From Clostridiales bacterium (GTDB lineage Bacteria; Bacillota; Clostridia; Oscillospirales; Oscillospiraceae), in assembly GCA_012838345.1 (NCBI GenBank), contig DUPK01000005.1, positions 20,240 to 84,239 on the forward strand: a stretch of DNA of 64,000 nt, in the 5' to 3' direction. Shown piece by piece: positions 42,525 to 53,310 of the stretch. The first letter of the stretch is position 1; every line of letters starts with the position of its first letter. The translations under genes and the position numbers were made by a program. Below the pieces are notes generated by a model. The model was not told the origin of the DNA. It searched no databases and saw nothing but the letters and a program-made list of their open reading frames with translations.

Positions 42525-44813
42525 CTATCCTCTGGTTTCCATAAGGGAGGTGTCGCTTTCAAAGAGCGTGACCTCGACCACCGTGCCGAACGGAACCTCG
42601 CTGCCCTGGGTTATGGACTGTGCCGACACAACGATGGTGTCCGATGTTGTGGAAGCCGCAACGCCCGCCGTGCGGATGTAAAGGCCGGCTGCCTCCAATG
42701 CGCTCTTTGCCTGGACATAGGTCTTGCCGTAGAGGTTCGGTACCGTCACCATGACGTTAGGCTTTGGTTCTCCCGCGTATATTATGACCTCGGTCCCTTT
42801 TGTTACAGTTGCGTTGGCCGCGGGCACCTGGTCGGTCACGGTGTCTCCGTTTCCGACGACCCTGACGGTGAAATTCTTATCCTTTTGAAGCTCGGCTTTC
42901 GCTTCCTCCACACCCATATTTTTCACATTGGGTACTGTAACGTTTATTGTTGCGAGTTCTTCGTCTTTATATACGGTTTTTACTCCAAGATAGGTCAGCA
43001 CGTCCGCAAATACTCTGCCCACGGCCGGCGCCGCCATGATTCCTCCGCTAATGTATATGCCGGTTGAGGGGTCGGGTGAATCTAGCAGAATCAGAACCGC
43101 GATTTCCGGGTCGTCCGTTGGGGCGATGCCGACAAAGGAGACAATGTAGTCGTCGTCGGCGCCCTGTCCGACCTTTTCGGAGGTTGCGGTCTTTCCGCCT
43201 ATGCGGTAACCCGCGACATAGGCGTTTCGCCCGGTGCTCGCGCCGCCGTCGACAACGGTTTCGAGGATTTCACACACCTTTCTGGAGGTCTCCTCGCTGA
43301 TAACCTGGCGCACCACCTTAGGCTCGTTTGCCTTAATAACATTCCCGTCGCTGTCCACAACCTTCGACACGACATAGGGCCGCATGAGCTTGCCGTCGTT
43401 TGCAACGGCGCTTACCGCGGTGATAAGCTGCAGCGGAGTTATGTTAAAGGTCTGCCCGAAGGATGCCGCCGCAAGCTGAGACAGGTTTTTGGGGTTTGTG
43501 AATATTCCTCTGTCCCACCAGAGGCTGCTCCCTTCTCCGATGAGGTCGATTTCGGTCTTGTCAAAAAAGCCGAGGGCCTCCATGTACTCGTAGAAGGTTT
43601 CAGCGCCTATCTTAAGGCCTATGTTGACAAAGGCCACGTTGCAGGAGTGCTGGACAGCCTCAGCGAGGTTTTGCGAGCCGTGGCCTCCGTATTTCCAGCA
43701 GTGGATGGGGGTGTCGCGCCCGATTACGTCAATTGTGCCGCCACAGAAAAACGTGCTGTTATCATTGACAAGCCCCTCCTCGAGCGCAATTGCCAGAGTG
43801 AATATTTTAAATGTGGAGCCCGGCTCGTAGGTATCGCTTATGGCCCTGTTGCGCCACTGGTTTATCTGGGCCTGCGCAAGCCCCTTCAGATACTCGTCAC
43901 CCGTCAGCCCCTTGAGTCTTTCTTTGGCCTCCTCGCTTATCTCCTGATAGTTATTAAGGTCGAAGTTCTCAAGCGTGGCCATCGCGAGTATTTCGCCGGT
44001 CTTAATCTTCATGACGATGCCCATTCCGCCGTTTCTGATAGCGTAATCGTCTATCGCCTGCTGTAGGTGCTTCTCCAAATAATACTGTATATTTGCATCT
44101 ATAGTCAAGATTGCATTGTTACCGTCTTTTGCGTCTATGTAGTTTTCAAATTTCGTGTACAGCATGTCGGTGCCGTTTGAGGTCGTGGCGCGAATAATTC
44201 TGCCGCTTGTGCCCTTCAGGAGATCCTCGTACCCCGCCTCAATCCCGTAAAGGCCTGTGTTGTCCGTCCCGACAAAGCCTATGATATGGGCGGCAAGGCT
44301 GCTGTACGGATAGTATCTTTTTGTGTCGACCTCCAGGTGTATACTTTTTATATTGTGCTCGTTTTTGAAAGCGCGGACCTCATCCGCCAAATCCTTTTCG
44401 ATTTTAACGGCTACGGTCTTGTACCAGGAGTGGGTGTCCTCCCACTTTTTCATCAGCGAGTCGTAGTCGACGCCCAAAATTTCGGACAGGCCGCGTGAAA
44501 TAAACTCCGGATCCTCGTTGTACATTCTAAGCTCGGCGGGGCTTATGAACACGGTCTCGACACTTGCGCTCATGGCAAGTATTTTCATGTTCCTGTCATA
44601 TATCGTGCCGCGGGATGCGTTTATCGTCGTTTCTCTGAGCTGCTGTTCTATTGCCCTTTGCTCATAATAGTCGTGGTCCCTGATCTGTATTTTATACAGG
44701 TGCACTCCCAGAACTATAAAAGCAAGTATGCCGCACACTATCATTAGACTTAGTGTACGGCGCAAAATCTCCGTATTGGCCTTTTGAGCTGCTTTGCCCT
44801 TCTTTGACACCAT
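42525..44813 (-). CDS. class B penicillin-binding protein with two PASTA domains (PBP2B/SpoVD type)
   Basis: 762-residue transpeptidase that cross-links septal or spore peptidoglycan with FtsW. A short cytoplasmic tail and one membrane anchor (about 22-42) lead into the PBP dimerisation region (ETTINASRGTIYDRN). The transpeptidase motifs are SxxK in EPGSTFKIF, SxN in HSCNVAF and KTG as GGKTATSEK (KTA variant). Two PASTA domains close the protein (about 625-690 and 692-755). The dcw position fits the vegetative division PBP or SpoVD; the two cannot be told apart here. Confidence 0.93.
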   Translation of the reverse strand: MVSKKGKAAQKANTEILRRTLSLMIVCGILAFIVLGVHLYKIQIRDHDYYEQRAIEQQLRETTINASRGTIYDRNMKILAMSASVETVFISPAELRMYNEDPEFISRGLSEILGVDYDSLMKKWEDTHSWYKTVAVKIEKDLADEVRAFKNEHNIKSIHLEVDTKRYYPYSSLAAHIIGFVGTDNTGLYGIEAGYEDLLKGTSGRIIRATTSNGTDMLYTKFENYIDAKDGNNAILTIDANIQYYLEKHLQQAIDDYAIRNGGMGIVMKIKTGEILAMATLENFDLNNYQEISEEAKERLKGLTGDEYLKGLAQAQINQWRNRAISDTYEPGSTFKIFTLAIALEEGLVNDNSTFFCGGTIDVIGRDTPIHCWKYGGHGSQNLAEAVQHSCNVAFVNIGLKIGAETFYEYMEALGFFDKTEIDLIGEGSSLWWDRGIFTNPKNLSQLAAASFGQTFNITPLQLITAVSAVANDGKLMRPYVVSKVVDSDGNVIKANEPKVVRQVISEETSRKVCEILETVVDGGASTGRNAYVAGYRIGGKTATSEKVGQGADDDYIVSFVGIAPTDDPEIAVLILLDSPDPSTGIYISGGIMAAPAVGRVFADVLTYLGVKTVYKDEELATINVTVPNVKNMGVEEAKAELQKDKNFTVRVVGNGDTVTDQVPAANATVTKGTEVIIYAGEPKPNVMVTVPNLYGKTYVQAKSALEAAGLYIRTAGVAASTTSDTIVVSAQSITQGSEVPFGTVVEVTLFESDTSLMETRG

Positions 44814-44873
44814 CGATGTTTCTCCCCGTTTGTCTGACTCCGTGTAGCTTTCCTTAGGATTATATTACATAGC

Positions 44874-45437
44874 CTATCTGAAATATTCCACGACACGGGA
44901 CAAAAAGGCCGTCAGGTTGTCAAATAATCCTCCGCTTTCGGTGTTGCCCCGGAGTATTTCCGCCTTGTCGGGAGCAGAGCTGTTTATATAGAAAACCTGG
45001 CTGTTCGCCGCCGGAACCATGCCGAGCTCGTTGACTGCAAACTGCTCTATCTTGTCAAGGTCGAAGGTGCTCTCGTATTCTATCTTGAGCCTGTTCTCTA
45101 TTTCGTTTAGTTCCGCAAGCTGCTGCTGGAGCTCGGCCGACTCATAGGAAATCGCCGCCATCTGCACATAGCCCATGACCACGAGAAACAAAAGCACGGC
45201 CGCGACCGCAAAGCCCACGGCGGTAAAGGGAGACACCGCAACTCTCGCGCTCCTTACCCGCCTTCTGGGCAGCTCGTCGATTTTTATTTTTTCCTTTCTC
45301 GCTTCCCTTCCCGGGCGAGGCAGGATAACAGGAGGCGCCTCCGGAACGGCACGAGGTGCGGCCGTGCCGAGGTCATACGCAAGACTTCCAAAGGTTGCGC
45401 TGGCGTATTTCATTGTTTTGGCTTCTCCTGCGTACAT
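44874..45437 (-). CDS. FtsL-like septum formation protein
   Basis: 187 residues: a long, Pro/Arg-rich cytoplasmic N-terminus, one membrane segment (about 70-92) and an extracytoplasmic leucine-zipper coiled coil (ESAELQQQLAELNEIENRLK). VNELGMVPA is the FtsL/DivIC signature. It acts with FtsQ/DivIB and the PBP in the divisome. AGGAGG lies upstream of the ATG. Located between rsmH and the PBP gene, the classical ftsL position. Confidence 0.8.
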   Translation of the reverse strand: MYAGEAKTMKYASATFGSLAYDLGTAAPRAVPEAPPVILPRPGREARKEKIKIDELPRRRVRSARVAVSPFTAVGFAVAAVLLFLVVMGYVQMAAISYESAELQQQLAELNEIENRLKIEYESTFDLDKIEQFAVNELGMVPAANSQVFYINSSAPDKAEILRGNTESGGLFDNLTAFLSRVVEYFR

Positions 45438-45458
45438 TGTTTAACCTCCTGTGGTTTG

Positions 45459-46391
45459 CTATATCCTCTCGGCTATCCGCAGCTTTGCGCTCCTGGCGCG
45501 CGGGTTACCCTTAATTTCCTCTTCGCTTGCTGTTATGGGCTTCTTTGTTATGACCTTCAGCTTCGGTATGAAGCCGCAGACGCAGATGGGAAAGTCCTTC
45601 GGACAGGTGCAGCCCTTCTCTCCTGCCTGCATTGCATTTTTAACAAGCCTGTCCTCAAGGGAGTGAAAGCTTATTACCGCAAGCCTCCCGCCGGTCCTGA
45701 GCCTGTCCGCCGCGTCTGAGAGCATATCGGATATTGAACCGAGCTCGTCGTTTACCGCGATGCGTATGGCCTGGAAGCTCCTCTTCGCCGGGTGCTGCTT
45801 TTCGCGCAGTGCTGCCGCCGGCATGGCGGATTTTATTATCTCAACGAGCTCAAGAGTCGTTTCTATCGGCTTTTGCTCGCGTCTTCTGACGATGCTTGAA
45901 GCTATGCGTGAGGCGTAGCGCTCCTCGCCGTATTCAAAAAGTATCTTTCTAATGCGCCGCTCGTCGAATGTGTTGACCACCTCATATGCGCTAAATGACT
46001 CGCCCATATCCATCCGCATGTCCAGCGGGGCGTCCGCCATATATGAAAAGCCGCGCTGCTTATCGTCGAGCTGGGGGGATGAAACTCCCAAATCAAAGAG
46101 CATCCCGTCCACTTTATCTATGCTCAAACCGTCGAGAATCGACTTTAAGTCGCGGAAGTTTCCGTGCACCAGCGTCACTCTGTCTTTAAACTCTGCCAGT
46201 CTTTTTTCGGATTCCTCAATTGCCGTCAGGTCCCTGTCTATGGCGACAAGCCTTCCGGACCTGAGTCTTTTTGCAATCTCTAAGGAATGTCCCGCCCTTC
46301 CCAGCGTTCCGTCCAGGTATATGCCGTCAGGCTTTATTTTCAGGCCCTCAATGCACTCGTTCAGAAGCACCGGCTTGTGAAGCTGTTCCAA
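45459..46391 (-). CDS. rsmH: 16S rRNA (cytosine-1402-N4)-methyltransferase
   Basis: Methylates N4 of C1402 in the ribosomal decoding centre. SAM motif DGTLGRAGHS, followed by GMLFDLGVSSPQLDD, RGFSYMADAPLDMRMD and ISFHSLEDRLVK are all diagnostic. The preferred start is TTG 46391, 8 nt after CGGAGG (protein starts MEQLHKPVLLNE); an in-frame TTG at 46421 would overlap mraZ by 11 nt. About 310 aa. Immediately downstream of mraZ, as usual. Confidence 0.95.
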   Translation of the reverse strand: MEQLHKPVLLNECIEGLKIKPDGIYLDGTLGRAGHSLEIAKRLRSGRLVAIDRDLTAIEESEKRLAEFKDRVTLVHGNFRDLKSILDGLSIDKVDGMLFDLGVSSPQLDDKQRGFSYMADAPLDMRMDMGESFSAYEVVNTFDERRIRKILFEYGEERYASRIASSIVRRREQKPIETTLELVEIIKSAMPAAALREKQHPAKRSFQAIRIAVNDELGSISDMLSDAADRLRTGGRLAVISFHSLEDRLVKNAMQAGEKGCTCPKDFPICVCGFIPKLKVITKKPITASEEEIKGNPRARSAKLRIAERI

Positions 46392-46410
46392 ATAAAGCGT
46401 CCTCCGATTA

Positions 46411-46827
46411 TCAGAATCCAAGTTCCTCTATGGCTGCCGCGATGTTTTCCTTCGTCAGCTCCTGAGCCTGCTGTTCCGCCCACTTGTCAGAGTCCCAAAT
46501 CTCCGTGTGGTTGGAGACTCCGACGATGGTAACGTTTTTCTTTAGGCCGACAAAATCGCGCAGCTTCTGGGGGATGAGTATTCTCCCCTGCGCATCAACC
46601 TCGCAGCAGGCGGCGTTAACAAAAATCTGGCGCATTCTGCGTGCCTGGGAGCTGGGCAGCGCGTCAAACTTTGCTTTGATGACGTTCCAGTGTTCCAGCG
46701 AGTAAGCGTTGAGGCAGTCGTCTATTGAAATGGTGACATAAAAAGGGTTTCCGAGCTTTTCGCGGAGCTTTGAGGGTATAAACAGCCTACCCTTAGCATC
46801 CAGCGTGTGTTGATATTCACCTGTCAT
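46411..46827 (-). CDS. mraZ: transcriptional regulator MraZ
   Basis: 138-residue double AbrB-like protein, first gene of the dcw cluster. Both DxxxR-type signatures are present: TLDAKGRLFIPSKLRE and EVDAQGRILIPQKLRD. It forms a ring that binds direct repeats upstream of its own operon; three such repeats lie at 46861-46890. In studied bacteria MraZ represses or activates the division genes. Confidence 0.96.
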   Translation of the reverse strand: MTGEYQHTLDAKGRLFIPSKLREKLGNPFYVTISIDDCLNAYSLEHWNVIKAKFDALPSSQARRMRQIFVNAACCEVDAQGRILIPQKLRDFVGLKKNVTIVGVSNHTEIWDSDKWAEQQAQELTKENIAAAIEELGF

Positions 46828-46860
46828 GCTACGGCTCCACCTCTCTCCCTTTTATGGGAT

Positions 46861-46890
46861 TTTGAAACACTTTGCCCCACTTTGCCCCAC
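46861..46890 (-). promoter_or_regulatory. MraZ box: three 10-bp direct repeats
   Basis: On the minus strand GTGGGGCAAA, GTGGGGCAAA and GTGTTTCAAA in perfect 10-nt phase, one helical turn each, matching the tandem T-G-G-G sites known for MraZ. They begin about 4 nt downstream of the expected transcription start of the promoter at 46901-46929, a position suited to repression by road-block. Confidence 0.75.
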
Positions 46891-46900
46891 TTGTGATTTA

Positions 46901-46929
46901 ATTATAGAGGGACTTATCCAAAATTGCAA
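46901..46929 (-). promoter_or_regulatory. dcw cluster promoter
   Basis: Minus strand: TTGCAA (46929-46924), 17-nt spacer, TATAAT (46906-46901). The start is expected near 46894, with a 67-nt leader that contains the MraZ repeats. The rest of 46930-47073 is AT-rich with no gene seen. Confidence 0.75.
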
Positions 46930-47073
46930 GAGTAAATTTGAGATTTTTATGCCCTAAAATAATGGGTTTTACTGCCCGAATTACAGATTTTCGCAACATC
47001 GAACATTTGTTCTGTTTAATACAATAAAGCGAATTGGGCTCAAAATTTAGCATTTTATCATTAGGTAGTAGGG

Positions 47074-47110
47074 ATAAAAAACAGACCACAACATATAGTT
47101 GTGGTCTGTT
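47074..47110 (-). terminator. terminator of the glnA-ANTAR-pyrG operon
   Basis: 13-bp perfect stem AACAGACCACAAC/GTTGTGGTCTGTT (47080-47110) with a 5-nt loop; on the minus strand TTTTTATCCC follows. It lies 100 nt beyond the pyrG stop. Confidence 0.8.
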
Positions 47111-47211
47111 AAATCAGATTTTTATTGTGTTTCAGGCTCGGTTCAACAATGAACGTAACTGTGAAAATTAACCAATAAAATTCTATGTTTTACACAATAA
47201 CTTTAAATTCT

Positions 47212-49421
<2,210 letters not shown>

Positions 49422-49465
49422 ATAATATCCGCCCCCCTCCCCGGATTTCTGCAAATCCTGAATAC

Positions 49466-50692
49466 CTATATCCTGTACTTATACGCGTCTATTATCTTTC
49501 GATTGAGAATGCTCCTTACAAACTCGCTTTTTTCGGCCAAAGCCAGCGCCTCCGAAAGACTTTCAGGCAGCTTCTTAAGCTCCGACAGGAGGCTTTCGGG
49601 CGCGGTGTAAAGGTTGATTTGCAGCGGCTCGGGCGGAACAAGGCCGCGCTTAATTCCGTCGAGCCCCGCCTCGAGCAGGAGGGTATAGGCGATATAGGGA
49701 TTTGCCATGCAGTCAGGAGAGCGGACTTCAATTCGGGAGTATTCGCCCGTTGCGGCGGGAATCCTCACAAGCTGCGAACGGTTTTCCGGGGACCAGGTGA
49801 CGTATTTCGGGGCTTTGAAAACACCGAGGCGCTCGTAAGACTCGTGAGTCGGGTTCAGGAAAGCGGTTATCTCCTCTATATGCTCAAGGATTCCGGCTAC
49901 AAAGCTGCCCTCAAGCTCCTTATCCATGCCGCACGCGCCGATTTTGCTCAGCGACATGTTAATATGCATGCCGCTCCCAGCGCAGTTTTTCAGCGGCTTC
50001 GGGTAAAACGAGGCATAAAGCCCGTTTCGCTCCGCTATTGTCCTTACGACAAACTTGTACGTTATGACATTGTCCGCGGACGATACGGGGTCGCTGTATT
50101 TTATGTCTATCTCGTTTTGGCCGGGCCCCTGCTCATGATGGGAGCTTTCAACCGAAATCCCCATTTCCTCCAGGGTAAGGCAAATCTCCCGACGGACGTT
50201 TTCGCCCTTGTCTGTGGGGGCTGTGTCCATGTAGCTGCCGCTGTCGAGCGGCTCGCTAGTTGGCTCGCCCTTTTCACCCGTCTTGAAGAGATAAAACTCA
50301 CATTCCGACCCTATACGGCAGCTATAGCCCTCGTCCCTGACCTTGGCCGCGGTTCTTTTTAGAAGCTTGCGGCAGTCAAGCTCAAAATCGCTCCCGTCGG
50401 GGTGGCGGATGTCGCAGAAGAACCTGATTACACGCCCGTGTGCGGGCCTCCACGGCAGTATAGAAAGCGTGGAAGTGTCCGGAAACAGATAGAGATCGGA
50501 CTTCTCAGCCGTGCCGAAGCCTTCAATGGCGGAAGCGTCGAAGGATATGCCCATTTCGAGTGCGCGCTTGAGTTCTGACGCCAGTATTGAAATATTCTTC
50601 TGTACACCGAAGATGTCACAGAACGCCAGACGAACAAATTTCACGTCGTTTTCTCTCACAAAATCGAGAACTTCACTCTCCGTGCGGTACAT
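49466..50692 (-). CDS. glnA: glutamine synthetase, type I-like
   Basis: 408 residues; makes glutamine from glutamate, ammonia and ATP. Family blocks: FCDIFGVQKNI, EGFGTAEKSDL, the metal-binding GSECEFYLF, HHEQGPGQNEID, NCAGSGMHINMSLS and the ATP block PENRSQLVRIPA, RIEVRSPDCMANPY. It is about 35 residues shorter than typical GlnA and has no adenylylation tyrosine loop visible. One of two glutamine synthetases here (the other is type III at 56289). First gene of glnA-ANTAR-pyrG. Confidence 0.93.
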   Translation of the reverse strand: MYRTESEVLDFVRENDVKFVRLAFCDIFGVQKNISILASELKRALEMGISFDASAIEGFGTAEKSDLYLFPDTSTLSILPWRPAHGRVIRFFCDIRHPDGSDFELDCRKLLKRTAAKVRDEGYSCRIGSECEFYLFKTGEKGEPTSEPLDSGSYMDTAPTDKGENVRREICLTLEEMGISVESSHHEQGPGQNEIDIKYSDPVSSADNVITYKFVVRTIAERNGLYASFYPKPLKNCAGSGMHINMSLSKIGACGMDKELEGSFVAGILEHIEEITAFLNPTHESYERLGVFKAPKYVTWSPENRSQLVRIPAATGEYSRIEVRSPDCMANPYIAYTLLLEAGLDGIKRGLVPPEPLQINLYTAPESLLSELKKLPESLSEALALAEKSEFVRSILNRKIIDAYKYRI

Positions 50693-50848
50693 GGCACTAC
50701 CTCGCTTTCATTTTGAGTGTTCGCCGCCGCCTGACTTGCGGCATCAGGGCAGATACAAAGAGGGCTATAGCGTTTCAAATTGATAACAACCGCTTCGCGG
50801 CGTTCGTTCCACTCTGCGGTTATTATTTCCTGGAATTAAATCTTTCAT

Positions 50849-50877
50849 ATTATATACTATTAAGCGTGCGCCCTCAA
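50849..50877 (-). promoter_or_regulatory. glnA promoter overlapping the upstream terminator
   Basis: Minus strand: TTGAGG (50877-50872), 17-nt spacer, TATAAT (50854-50849). The -35 lies in the loop and 3' arm of the hairpin at 50864-50889. The 150-nt leader has hairpins such as AATAACCGC/GCGGTTGTT, of unknown function. Confidence 0.55.
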
Positions 50878-50889
50878 GGGGGCGCACGC
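50864..50889 (-). terminator. terminator of the glutamate synthase operon
   Basis: 10-bp perfect stem GCGTGCGCCC/GGGCGCACGC with a 6-nt loop; on the minus strand only TTAATAG follows, so the T-tract is weak. It lies 77 nt downstream of the last gltB gene. Confidence 0.55.
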
Positions 50890-50966
50890 AAATATTTACG
50901 GCTTTAAGCATAAAATTGCCTGTTTTTAATACGAGATATGACTGCTCTGCCGTATTATAGCACAGC

Positions 50967-51638
50967 TTAGTTGCTGCAGTAAAGTTGTTTATATGGATTT
51001 TTTGTGTTGGGTGTCAGAACATAAAAGTTCCTTGACATTATGGCTTCCTTGTCCATCCCGAAATGGCCGCAATAGGTTTCGATATACGGCGCAATTTCCT
51101 CAAGGTCATCCGGCCTTGCCCTGTTTACAACTACCTGCGGCGGCAAATCGTCAGGCAGAAAATCGGTTCTTATGAAAATCCTGCCGCCGTGCATTCCCGT
51201 GCCGCAGAAGTCCCCCACCGGCGACTTGCCTTCGACGCCGAGGCCGAGCACTATGAGAATGCCACCCGCTTGGTATTCGCCGAGGAAGCTGCCGCAGCGC
51301 CCACCAATAACGAGCACCGGAAACTTATCCGCGGCGGCCTTCATGTGTATGCCGGCTCGACAGCCGGCGTTGTCGCGCACATAGATGGCGCCGCCACGCA
51401 TCGAATAGCCCACGGCGTCGCCGGTGCTGCCGTGTATCACTATCGTCCCTTCGTTCATAGTGTCGCCTGTCTGGTCCTGGGCGTTGCCGTAGACGAATAT
51501 GTTCGCCCCGTTGAGATAAGCGCCCATAGCGTTCCCCGGCGTACCTTCAAGAATGAGGTCGGGGCCGCTGTAGCCGCAGCCGATGTAGCGCTCACCGAGG
51601 CATTTTATAGTGCTTATGGTATTTATCGTCTTAATCAT
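50967..51638 (-). CDS. glutamate synthase alpha-subunit C-terminal (GXGXG) domain, separate subunit
   Basis: 223 residues forming the right-handed beta-helix domain normally at the C-terminus of GltB. Repeats of G-x-x-G are visible (GNAMGAYLNGANIFVYGNAQ, GTIVIHGSTGDAVGYSMRGG, GGRCGSFLGEYQAGG). In bacterial GltB it holds the domains together and lines the ammonia tunnel; here it is a separate polypeptide as in archaea. Last gene of the five-gene operon; it overlaps the flavoprotein gene by 4 nt. Confidence 0.88.
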   Translation of the reverse strand: MIKTINTISTIKCLGERYIGCGYSGPDLILEGTPGNAMGAYLNGANIFVYGNAQDQTGDTMNEGTIVIHGSTGDAVGYSMRGGAIYVRDNAGCRAGIHMKAAADKFPVLVIGGRCGSFLGEYQAGGILIVLGLGVEGKSPVGDFCGTGMHGGRIFIRTDFLPDDLPPQVVVNRARPDDLEEIAPYIETYCGHFGMDKEAIMSRNFYVLTPNTKNPYKQLYCSN

Positions 51639-52864
51639 CGTAATTCCCCCAATAGCGCCCTGCGCGTATTTCTGGCAAAGGCCATGAGCTGAGGGCGCTC
51701 CTTTATAAGTTCAAAGTCGAGAATGTCGAGCGGTGTTTTCTCGCGGATGAGCGAGGTGTATATTCCCGCCCGCGCGACGTCTCCTATCAGAATGAAACCT
51801 TTTAATAGATTATCCCTGTAAAACAGCGCCTTGTAGTTCTCTCCGTCCCGCCTTACAAAGCTATCGCCCTCATAGACTCCGGCGGTTATTATGTGCAGCC
51901 CGCAAAGGCCTATGGCATTCATCGGAATCGCCTTTTCATGCATGGCATCCCCGCCCGCCATGTTGACTCCTGCGACAAAGCCCTGCATATACGCGTTGGG
52001 GAGTATCGCGAGAATCCTCATCTCGCCCAGAGCCGAGTCAAAGCCCTCGCTGCAGTCGCCGGCGGAGTAGACATCGGGTATGCTCGTTTCACACCTGTCG
52101 TTGATGACAATTCCCCGTTCTACCTTGCCTCCGCAGTCGGATACGAGCGATATATTCGGGCGAACGCCGACGGCGATAACGAGCAGGTCAAATTCTATGG
52201 TTTTGCCGCTTTTGAGCTTTGCGCTGCTTTCAGAAAACTCGGCGGCGCTATCGTTAAGTATGATTTCCATGCCCTTTGATTCAAGGTGCTTTCTGACTAT
52301 TTCCGCGCCCTCGGTGTCGAGAATGCTCGGCAGTATGCGCGGCGCCATGTCGACAACGGTGATGCCGCCGACCTTGTCCGCAAGGCACTCGGCGCATTTT
52401 AAGCCTATGAGCCCCGCGCCGAGTATCATCACCCTTGAATCGGGTTTCAGCGTTGACTGCAGTTTCTTCGCGTCATCGAGGTACATAAATGTCGTGCTGT
52501 TTTTGACCCTCTCAATCCCGTGAACATGCGGTACGATTGGCCTTGAGCCGGTTGCCACGAGGAGCTTTTCATAATCAATCTCAGTCACGTCGTCGAGGCT
52601 GACCGTCTTTTTGTCGGGGGTAATTTTCGTTACCCTCCCGCCCAGCATGACCTCGCAGCCCATATCGGCGTAAAAGCTGTCCGGGCGGTATTTCATGCGC
52701 TCCAAATCGGTTTTCCCCATCAGAAGATACGAGATGAGCGGCCTTGAGTAGCTGTGGTGGATTTCGTCCGATATTATGAGAATCCTTCCGTCCCTGTCTA
52801 CTTCCCTGATGCCCTCGACGCAGCCAATTGCCGCGGCAGAGTTTCCAATAATAACGTATTTCAT
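51635..52864 (-). CDS. NAD(P)/FAD-dependent oxidoreductase of the split glutamate synthase
   Basis: 409-residue pyridine-nucleotide-disulfide-type flavoprotein. FAD motif YVIIGNSAAAIGCVEGI, NAD(P) motif VMILGAGLIGLKCAECLA and the C-terminal FAD motif VYSAGDCSEG are complete. It lacks a redox-active CxxC pair, resembling nitrite-reductase/rubredoxin-reductase-like enzymes. In this operon it probably passes electrons from NAD(P)H via the Fe-S protein to the FMN synthase subunit, replacing GltD. Overlaps the downstream gene by 4 nt. Confidence 0.87.
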   Translation of the reverse strand: MKYVIIGNSAAAIGCVEGIREVDRDGRILIISDEIHHSYSRPLISYLLMGKTDLERMKYRPDSFYADMGCEVMLGGRVTKITPDKKTVSLDDVTEIDYEKLLVATGSRPIVPHVHGIERVKNSTTFMYLDDAKKLQSTLKPDSRVMILGAGLIGLKCAECLADKVGGITVVDMAPRILPSILDTEGAEIVRKHLESKGMEIILNDSAAEFSESSAKLKSGKTIEFDLLVIAVGVRPNISLVSDCGGKVERGIVINDRCETSIPDVYSAGDCSEGFDSALGEMRILAILPNAYMQGFVAGVNMAGGDAMHEKAIPMNAIGLCGLHIITAGVYEGDSFVRRDGENYKALFYRDNLLKGFILIGDVARAGIYTSLIREKTPLDILDFELIKERPQLMAFARNTRRALLGELR

Positions 52865-52867
52865 CGC

Positions 52868-53299
52868 TTATCCCCTCTCCTCAAAGACTATCGCGCGGTT
52901 CGGGCAGCCCTTTACGCAGGCGGGAGCTCCTCCGGCATTCTCCACACAGAGCTCGCATTTCTGAACCGCCCCCTCCTCCGAGGGCACCACCGCACCGTAG
53001 GGACAGACAAGCACGCAGGTAAAGCAGCCGACGCATTTATTGCGGTCAATTCTAACCACGCCGTCTTTGATGCTCAGCGCGCCCGTTATGCAGCTTTTCA
53101 CGCAAAGAGGCTCGCTGCAATGGCGGCAGGAAACGGCGAAGCTCACATCGCCCTTTTCTTCGATTTGGATGTTCGGGTATATTTCCCTGCCCTTCAGGGC
53201 CTTTACCATATCGTTAATATGGGAGTTTGCAAAGGCACAGTAGTATTCGCAAAGATGGCAGCCGAGGCACCACTGTTCGTTTACGTAAACTCGTTTCAT
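52868..53299 (-). CDS. 4Fe-4S ferredoxin-type electron transfer subunit
   Basis: 143 residues with four cysteine clusters of the HycB/DmsB type: CLGCHLCEYYC, CRHCSEPLCVKSC, CVGCFTCVLVC and CELCVENAGGAPACVKGC, enough for about four [4Fe-4S] centres. No membrane or signal segment. It sits between the flavoprotein and the FMN synthase subunit and most likely carries electrons between them. RBS GGAGG precedes the ATG. Confidence 0.88.
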   Translation of the reverse strand: MKRVYVNEQWCLGCHLCEYYCAFANSHINDMVKALKGREIYPNIQIEEKGDVSFAVSCRHCSEPLCVKSCITGALSIKDGVVRIDRNKCVGCFTCVLVCPYGAVVPSEEGAVQKCELCVENAGGAPACVKGCPNRAIVFEERG

Positions 53300-53310
53300 T
53301 GTTTTTCCTC

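Noticed and set aside
50693..50848. glutamine riboswitch or ANTAR dual-hexaloop site in the glnA leader
   Set aside because: Hairpins exist, but neither the glnA-RNA consensus core nor A1/G4 hexaloops could be found.
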